Source of the DNA: Hymenobacter sp. CRA2
GTDB lineage: Bacteria; Bacteroidota; Bacteroidia; Cytophagales; Hymenobacteraceae
Length of the DNA stretch: 64,000 nucleotides
Direction of reading: 5' to 3'
Assembly: GCF_002007105.1 (NCBI RefSeq)
Contig: NZ_MVBC01000020.1
Location: forward strand, 1 to 64,000
Part shown: piece after piece, positions 58,919 to 64,000 of the stretch
How the letters are laid out: every line of letters begins with the position of its first letter
Numbering within the stretch: the stretch's first letter is position 1
Made by a program: the position numbers and the translations under genes
Notes under the pieces: generated by a model
What the model was told of the DNA's origin: nothing
Database searches by the model: none
What the model saw: the letters and a program-made list of their open reading frames with translations, nothing else

Positions 58919-60412
58919 ATGATAACGATTAAGAATACTCTGGGTACGCTGGCGCTGCTAGGCCTGCTGACGGGCTGCGGCGAGAAATGGCTCGACGTGC
59001 AGCCGAACAGTTCGGTAACGGAGAATAACTTTTACCAAACGGAAGCCGACGCGCTGCAGGCCATCACGGCCATTTACAGCGAGCTGGGCAAGACCGGCCA
59101 ATACAACTTCTCGCTCTGGGGCATCGGCGACATCATGTCGGACAACTCCACCACCGGCGGTGGGGGCGGCGGCGACGGGGCGGAGTTCCAGCAGCTCGAC
59201 AACTTTACCGTGGCTGCCTCCAACCCGCTTACCAACCGCCTCTGGGGCGGCTGCTACGTGGGCATCGGGCGGGCCAACATTGCCATCCAGCGCATTCCGG
59301 GCATCTCGGCCATGGATGCCGGCCTGCGCAACCGCCTGGTAGGGGAGGCCCAGTTCCTGCGCGCCAAGTACTACTTTGATCTGGTGCGCGTGTTCGGCGA
59401 CGTGCCGCTGATTACGACGCCGCCCACCACGCTGGACCAGGTAAACATTCCGCGCAACGCGGAAGCCCAGGTGTACGACCAGATCGTGCAGGACCTGACG
59501 GCCGCCTACGCCGCGCTGCCCGCTTCCTACAGCGGCGCCGACCTGGGCCGGGCCACCAAGTGGGCCGCGGCTGGCCTGTTGGCCAAGGTGCAGCTCACCC
59601 GTGGCAACAAAGCCGAAGCTGCCCGCTGGGCCCGCGACGTGATGCAGAACAGCGGCAAGCAGCTGTGGGCCAACTACGGCGACAACTTCAAGATTGAAAA
59701 CGAGAACGGGATGGAGTCCTTGTTCGAGGTGCAGTACATCTCGGGCAAAAACCAGTGGACCACCGACGGCCTGGGCTTCGTGGGCAACGAGTACTTCGGG
59801 CCGCGCGGCATGAGCACCACCCCGCAGAGCGGCTACGGCTTCAACATCCCCGAGCTGGAATTCGTGAATGGCTACGAAGCCGGGGACATCCGCAGGGACG
59901 TGACTATCTGGAAGCCTGGCGACCCGTACCCCGCTGGCAGCAACGCCACGGCTCAACCGGCCTCGCTGCCCGGTTCGCCCAACGGCTTCGGCGTCAAGAA
60001 GTGGTTTATCGGCAAGGTCAACACCAACATCTGGGACTCGGGCCTGAACTTCCCGGTGCTGCGCCTCGCGGAGGTGTACCTGATCTACGCCGAAGCCGTG
60101 GGGCCCACGGCCGAGGGGCTGGAGGCCATCAACAAGGTACGCCGCCGCTCCTTTGGCCTGCCCATCAACACGCCCTCGGCAGCCCGCGACCTGACGGCCT
60201 CCACGCCCAACTTCACCGACGCGGTGATTCGGGAGCGGCGCTACGAGCTGGCCTTCGAGGACGACCGGTGGTTTGACCTGAAGCGCACCGGCAAGCTGCT
60301 GACCCTGCCCACCCTGCAGGCCAAAGGCGTGAAGTCCTTCAACATCGTGATGCCGATTCCGCAGTCGGAGCGCGACGCCAACCCCAGCCTGACGCAAAAC
60401 ACCGGCTACTAA
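58919..60412 (+). CDS. SusD/RagB-family surface glycan-binding lipoprotein
   Basis: 497 residues with a lipoprotein signal (LLGLLTGCG, Cys near residue 20), SusD N-terminal features (WLDVQPNSSVTENNFYQTEADALQAI), tetratricopeptide-like helical middle (FLRAKYYFDLVRVFGDVPLI) and a C-terminal family ending (VIRERRYELAFEDDRWFDLKRTGKL). It forms the lid of the SusC transporter and binds the incoming glycan. ATG 58919 is chosen over GTG 58916. Confidence 0.95.
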   Translation: MITIKNTLGTLALLGLLTGCGEKWLDVQPNSSVTENNFYQTEADALQAITAIYSELGKTGQYNFSLWGIGDIMSDNSTTGGGGGGDGAEFQQLDNFTVAASNPLTNRLWGGCYVGIGRANIAIQRIPGISAMDAGLRNRLVGEAQFLRAKYYFDLVRVFGDVPLITTPPTTLDQVNIPRNAEAQVYDQIVQDLTAAYAALPASYSGADLGRATKWAAAGLLAKVQLTRGNKAEAARWARDVMQNSGKQLWANYGDNFKIENENGMESLFEVQYISGKNQWTTDGLGFVGNEYFGPRGMSTTPQSGYGFNIPELEFVNGYEAGDIRRDVTIWKPGDPYPAGSNATAQPASLPGSPNGFGVKKWFIGKVNTNIWDSGLNFPVLRLAEVYLIYAEAVGPTAEGLEAINKVRRRSFGLPINTPSAARDLTASTPNFTDAVIRERRYELAFEDDRWFDLKRTGKLLTLPTLQAKGVKSFNIVMPIPQSERDANPSLTQNTGY

Positions 60413-60419
60413 CCGCGCT

Positions 60420-60449
60420 GGCTCCGCCCCGCCAACGCGGGGCGGAGCC
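60420..60449 (+). terminator. 13-bp GC hairpin after susD
   Basis: GGCTCCGCCCCGC pairs perfectly with GCGGGGCGGAGCC over a 4-base loop. There is no T-run, so it may be a stabiliser or partial terminator before the PKD lipoprotein gene. Confidence 0.55.
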
Positions 60450-60556
60450 CACGGGCCCAACTCTTCCGCTTGCACAAGCTGCGCTGCCCGCATCCGGGCA
60501 GCGCCTGGGCCGTGCATTGCCGCGTTTTTCCTCCCCTTAAGCTCCGTTCTCGATCC

Positions 60557-61834
60557 ATGACATTCTCATCTACTGATAAATACCTCCTGCGCCCGGCCGC
60601 CTTGCTGCTGCTGGCCGGCGCTTGCACCCTCGGGGCCTGCGAGCAGGAAGAAGGCAAGCTGGAAGGGCCCGTGCCCACGCCCGGCTTCACCGTGCAGCTG
60701 AACACCACGCAGTTTCCGGTGGTGGCTACCTTCACCAACACCACGCCGGACGGCTTCGTGAACCAGTGGGATTTCGGTGATGGCTCGCCCACCGAATCGG
60801 GCGTGGGGCTGAACACCGTGACCCACACCTACAACCGGCCCAACACCTACCAGGCCAAGCTGACGGTGGGCGCGCGGGGCGGCTCCAATGCCACCACGCA
60901 AACGGTGACCATTCCCACGGCCTGCAGCAACGCCGCTTTTGCCATCATTGCCGGCTGCGGCGGCACGGGCTCCTCGGCCTGGACCTTCAGCGACCAGCCC
61001 GGCGCCATCAAGAAGCTCTCGGCTTCGGGTGCGGTTATTTCGTCCTCGGCGGCGCCGCTGGACCCCTGTCAGGCCGACGACCAGTTCTCCTTTGCCAACA
61101 ACTTCGCTTTCGGCTACGACGCGGCGGGCGGCACGTACTCGGGCACGAGCTGCGGCACCGACCGCAGCGGCAATACCACGTTTATCTTCAAGCCCAACGG
61201 CAGCCTGGGTCAGATTATCCTGCAAGGCAAGCGCACCTTTATCGGCCTGTCCGACTCGGTGGTGAATAAGACCTACGACATCCTGGAGGCCTCGCCCACC
61301 CGCCTGCGCCTGCAGGGCACCAATCCCGACGGCACCAAGACCGAGGTGACGTTCATGCCGCAGCTCTCGCCCATCGACAAGGCCAAGCAGTTCCTGACCG
61401 GTGGCTCGTCGCGCACCTGGGTGCTCGATAACGCTGCCCAGGCCGTTATCGTGGTGGGCCCCGGCGACTCCGACCCCACGGGCTACTACGCCGGCGGCTC
61501 GCCCAACACGCTGCCCGGCTGCCAGGCCGACGACGAATTTACCTTCACCACGGCCAACCAGTTTATCTACGACGCCAAGGCCGAAACCTTCGTGGCCGGC
61601 TCGCCCGGCTCGTGCCAGGCGCCGCGCTCCGGTAGCTCGGCCTTCACCTTTGGCGCGGCTTCGGGCGCGGGCATTGCGCAGTTTGAGCTGACCTCGCCCT
61701 CCGCCTTCATCGGCGTAACCGATGCCGCCAACCGCATTTACCGTATCCAGTCCATCGACAACCAGCACATGGTGCTGCGGGCGGGGCCGCCCTCGGGCGC
61801 GGTGGTGCACACTATCAAGCTGCGCGTGAAGTAG
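60557..61834 (+). CDS. PKD-domain surface lipoprotein of the sugar locus
   Basis: 425 residues: lipobox around Cys28 (LGACEQ), one PKD domain (~50-115, NQWDFGDGSPTESG) and two repeats of a ~120-residue module of unknown type, each with a CQADD(Q/E)F core and an SAW/SRTW start (~125-270 and ~280-425). Position after SusD is that of a SusE/SusF-like surface glycan-binding protein, and I infer that role. The frame extends to 60470, but the lipobox fixes ATG 60557. Confidence 0.85.
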   Translation: MTFSSTDKYLLRPAALLLLAGACTLGACEQEEGKLEGPVPTPGFTVQLNTTQFPVVATFTNTTPDGFVNQWDFGDGSPTESGVGLNTVTHTYNRPNTYQAKLTVGARGGSNATTQTVTIPTACSNAAFAIIAGCGGTGSSAWTFSDQPGAIKKLSASGAVISSSAAPLDPCQADDQFSFANNFAFGYDAAGGTYSGTSCGTDRSGNTTFIFKPNGSLGQIILQGKRTFIGLSDSVVNKTYDILEASPTRLRLQGTNPDGTKTEVTFMPQLSPIDKAKQFLTGGSSRTWVLDNAAQAVIVVGPGDSDPTGYYAGGSPNTLPGCQADDEFTFTTANQFIYDAKAETFVAGSPGSCQAPRSGSSAFTFGAASGAGIAQFELTSPSAFIGVTDAANRIYRIQSIDNQHMVLRAGPPSGAVVHTIKLRVK

Positions 61835-61868
61835 CTTGCCGGCTTACCGTTGACTTTTTCCCTTCCTG

Positions 61869-62750
61869 ATGCGTACCCCCGTTGATTTCCTGCGCCGCAC
61901 GCTGTGGGCCAGCGCCAGCCTTGGGCTGGCGCTGAGCCTGACCGTCGTCGGCTGCACCGAAGAACCGCCCAAACCCCAGCCGCCTGCCCCGGCGACGCCC
62001 GAGCCCAACGCCACGGCCAAAGAGTTTGCGGCCTACACCCAGCTGATAGCCAACAACTCCGACGAATTCACGGGCGGGGCTCTGGACCAGCAAAAGTGGA
62101 CCTTTGAAGTGCAGGACGACTGGTTCAACAACGAAAAGCAGGCCACCACCAACTCCCCCAACAACCTGTACCTGACGGGCGGGGAGATGCACATTCAGGC
62201 CCGGCGCGAGCAGCTGCGTAACAAGCAGTTCACCTCGGCGCGCATCGTGAGCAAGAACAAGATGACCTACGGCTACGGCCGCCTCGACGTGCGTGCCAAG
62301 CTGCCGAAAGGGCAGGGCATCTGGCCCGCTATCTGGATGCTCGGGCTGAACGACACCCAGGTGGGCTGGCCGGCCTGCGGCGAAATCGACATCATGGAGC
62401 TGCGCGGCAGCGTGCCGAACGTGAACGTGAGCACCGTGCACTACGGCGCCAACACCGCCAGCCGTCAGTACAAGGGCACCACGTGGCGCCTGCCCTCCGG
62501 CGACTTTTCGGAGGATTTCCACACCTTCTCGCTCATCCGCAGCAAGGACCAGCTGCGCTGGTTTGTCGATGGTACGGAGACGTTCAGCGTGACGCCCGGC
62601 GTGGTGTCGCCTTACCCGTTCAACAACCCGTTCTACCTGATCCTGAACGTGGCCGTGGGCGGGGACTTCGACGGCGACCCGGCCGCTTCGGAGCCCTTCC
62701 CGAAGGAAATGGTGGTGGATTACGTGCGCTTCTACCAGTACCCGCAATAA
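61869..62750 (+). CDS. GH16 beta-glucanase lipoprotein
   Basis: 293 residues with lipobox VVGC at Cys29, a Pro-rich linker and a GH16 domain (~60-293) whose catalytic residues are Glu172, Asp174 and Glu177 (GEIDIMEL). WPAIWMLG and VDYVRFYQ are typical laminarinase-type segments. It is probably anchored on the outer membrane and cuts beta-1,3-glucan near the SusCD importer. Starts 34 bases after the PKD lipoprotein gene, likely same operon. Confidence 0.93.
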   Translation: MRTPVDFLRRTLWASASLGLALSLTVVGCTEEPPKPQPPAPATPEPNATAKEFAAYTQLIANNSDEFTGGALDQQKWTFEVQDDWFNNEKQATTNSPNNLYLTGGEMHIQARREQLRNKQFTSARIVSKNKMTYGYGRLDVRAKLPKGQGIWPAIWMLGLNDTQVGWPACGEIDIMELRGSVPNVNVSTVHYGANTASRQYKGTTWRLPSGDFSEDFHTFSLIRSKDQLRWFVDGTETFSVTPGVVSPYPFNNPFYLILNVAVGGDFDGDPAASEPFPKEMVVDYVRFYQYPQ

Positions 62751-62927
62751 AAGCAGGGCAGGGGCCGGCCGCTTGGCTAGGAGGCCCTTGCGCCTGGAAA
62801 CAGTATCCAACCCTTTGGGGCGGCCCGCGGCAAACGAGGAATGAATGCGCCGGTTGTGGGACCGGCCATTCTGGGAACAGGGGCGTTTGCCGGGGCCGCA
62901 CCCGCGGGGTGGTTTTCTTTTTGATCC

Positions 62928-63839
62928 ATGCAATACGACCTTTGGCATCCGCGCTTCGCTGCCGCGCTGGGCCTGCTGCTGGCCTTGGGCAGCACCGCCG
63001 GCCCGCGCCAGCCCGATCAGCCCCGTGTGCTGAAGCCGCAGCCGGCTCAGGCCCGGCCAAAAGCGGCCACCGCCCCAAAGGCGCCGCGCTACTCCTTTAA
63101 AGAGTTGCTCTGGCGCGACGAGTTTAACTACTCGGGCCTGCCTGATTCCAACCGCTGGGGCTACGACGTCGGCGGGCATGGCTGGGGCAACAAGGAGCTG
63201 CAGTACTACACCAAGGCCCGCAAGGAAAACTGCCGCGTCGAGAACGGTCACCTCGTCATCGAGGCCCGCAAGGAAGCCTTCGGCGACAAGAACCCCTACA
63301 CCTCCGCCCGCCTCGTATCCAAAGCCAAAGGCGGGGGTAGCCTAGCCTACGGCCGCATCGAGGTGCGGGCGCAGCTGCCGGCGGCCCGGGGCACTTGGCC
63401 CGCCATCTGGATGCTGCCCGACGACTGGAAGTACGGCGACAAGGGCTGGCCCGACAACGGCGAAATCGACATCATGGAGTACGTGGGCTACCGGCCGGGC
63501 ATCGTGCAGGCCACCACGCACTGCCGCAAGTACTACTTCCGCACCAACACCCAGAAGACCGACTCGACGGCCGTACCGACGGCCGCTTCGGCCTTTCATG
63601 TGTACGCCGTGGAGTGGACGCCCGAAACCATCACCGCCTTCGTCGACGGCAAGTCCTACTTCACCAGCCGCAACGAGCACTCGGGCTGGCAGGCCTGGCC
63701 CTGGGACCACCCGTTTCACCTGCTGCTGAACGTGGCCGTGGGCGGGGAATGGGGCGGCAAAAAAGGCATCGACGAAACGGCGTTTCCGCAGCAACTGCTG
63801 GTGGACTACGTGCGCTTCTACCGCCTCAAACAAGACTAA
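62928..63839 (+). CDS. GH16 beta-glucanase, periplasmic or secreted
   Basis: 303 residues: N-terminal hydrophobic signal (AAALGLLLALGS) without a lipobox Cys, a Pro/Ala/Lys linker and a GH16 domain (~57-303) with Glu179, Asp181 and Glu184 (GEIDIMEY). It lacks the CBM and T9SS parts of the 40 kb and 47 kb enzymes. It is the fourth GH16 in the window and probably finishes oligosaccharides after import (inference). A 177-base gap precedes it. Confidence 0.92.
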   Translation: MQYDLWHPRFAAALGLLLALGSTAGPRQPDQPRVLKPQPAQARPKAATAPKAPRYSFKELLWRDEFNYSGLPDSNRWGYDVGGHGWGNKELQYYTKARKENCRVENGHLVIEARKEAFGDKNPYTSARLVSKAKGGGSLAYGRIEVRAQLPAARGTWPAIWMLPDDWKYGDKGWPDNGEIDIMEYVGYRPGIVQATTHCRKYYFRTNTQKTDSTAVPTAASAFHVYAVEWTPETITAFVDGKSYFTSRNEHSGWQAWPWDHPFHLLLNVAVGGEWGGKKGIDETAFPQQLLVDYVRFYRLKQD

Positions 63840-63915
63840 TCCGCGGGTGGCTGGCCTGCTCCACTAATCAGCTGGCACGCCGGCTATTCCTCCGCTTTTC
63901 TTCTCCGCTGTAGCT

Positions 63916-64000
63916 ATGGCCGCTCCCGTTGTATCCGCCACCGCGCCGCACGCCACCACCACGGCCGGCGCGCCTACCCCGAACTACGCCCCGGCGCTGG
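63916..64000 (+). CDS. Start of a further CDS (truncated by window end)
   Basis: ATG at 63916 opens a frame MAAPVVSATAPHATTTAGAP... that runs off the window. An Ala/Thr/Pro-rich cytosolic start after a glucanase gene would fit a sugar MFS transporter, but 28 residues are not enough to assign it. Confidence 0.45.
   Translation, partial: MAAPVVSATAPHATTTAGAPTPNYAPAL

Noticed and set aside
58958-60517. 519-codon minus-strand frame across susD
   Set aside because: Antisense shadow; the plus strand has a full SusD with lipobox.

Overview
The window looks like a high-GC (by eye mostly above 60%) chromosomal segment of a Bacteroidota bacterium, most likely a Hymenobacter-like member of the Cytophagales. 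The basis is the combination of type IX secretion C-terminal sorting domains (YPNP... box), SusC/SusD pairs, GH97, promoters of the TTG-N20-TAnnTTTG type and double-glycine leader peptides, together with the high GC. Genus assignment is inference; no rRNA or marker gene is present.

Layout. 1-650: the 3' tail of an IS630-type transposase and a small low-GC membrane protein. 991-5510: an ABC ATPase translationally coupled to an ABC-2 permease fused to an M1-like peptidase. 5743-7896: GH97 alpha-glucosidase with a terminator. 8552-12021: copper handling and redox genes (CopA P-type ATPase, membrane-anchored cupredoxin, TlpA-type thioredoxin). 12175-13593: MATE exporter. 13705-19568 (minus): a five-gene peptide secretion operon with two six-cysteine double-glycine leader peptides, a C39-peptidase ABC exporter, an HlyD-type adaptor and a C39-like/VKOR/thioredoxin fusion. 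20506-25270: stress-type four-helix protein, class V PLP enzyme, a broken sterol desaturase, a tiny membrane protein, and a HipA-like kinase with a DUF3037 partner. 25494-39597 (all minus): a phenylacetate catabolic locus, paaK-paaR-paaE followed by paaABCD-G-H-I-J-Y-(insert)-Z-ECH, with repeat-derived palindromes in many gaps. 40121-64000 (plus): a secreted polysaccharide-degrading locus, with GH16/CBM6, metalloprotease, GH18 chitinase, giant GH16, GH5, a 7TM-DISM/zinc-ribbon membrane protein, SusC, SusD, PKD lipoprotein, two more GH16 enzymes and the start of another gene.

How it works together. The phenylacetate genes form a complete pathway: PaaK activates phenylacetate to its CoA ester, PaaABC(D)E epoxidises the ring, PaaG isomerises, PaaZ opens and oxidises the ring, and PaaH, PaaJ and enoyl-CoA hydratases finish to acetyl-CoA and succinyl-CoA, while PaaI and PaaY act as accessory enzymes. 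A TetR regulator (PaaR) is inside the locus, and two PaaR-like palindromes lie before paaA and paaK. The sugar locus looks directed at beta-1,3-glucans (laminarin-like), with secreted GH16 and GH5 enzymes, surface lipoproteins and a SusCD importer. Two of its transcription units share a conserved upstream module that appears to define a small regulon.

The most interesting features are the disulfide-rich double-glycine peptide operon with its dedicated oxidase (13705-19568), the sensor-like 7TM protein ending in a transposase-type zinc ribbon (53051-55132), the shared promoter module (46603-46694 and 55231-55334), and a small low-GC gene framed by 38-nt inverted repeats inside the paa operon (28548-29049).
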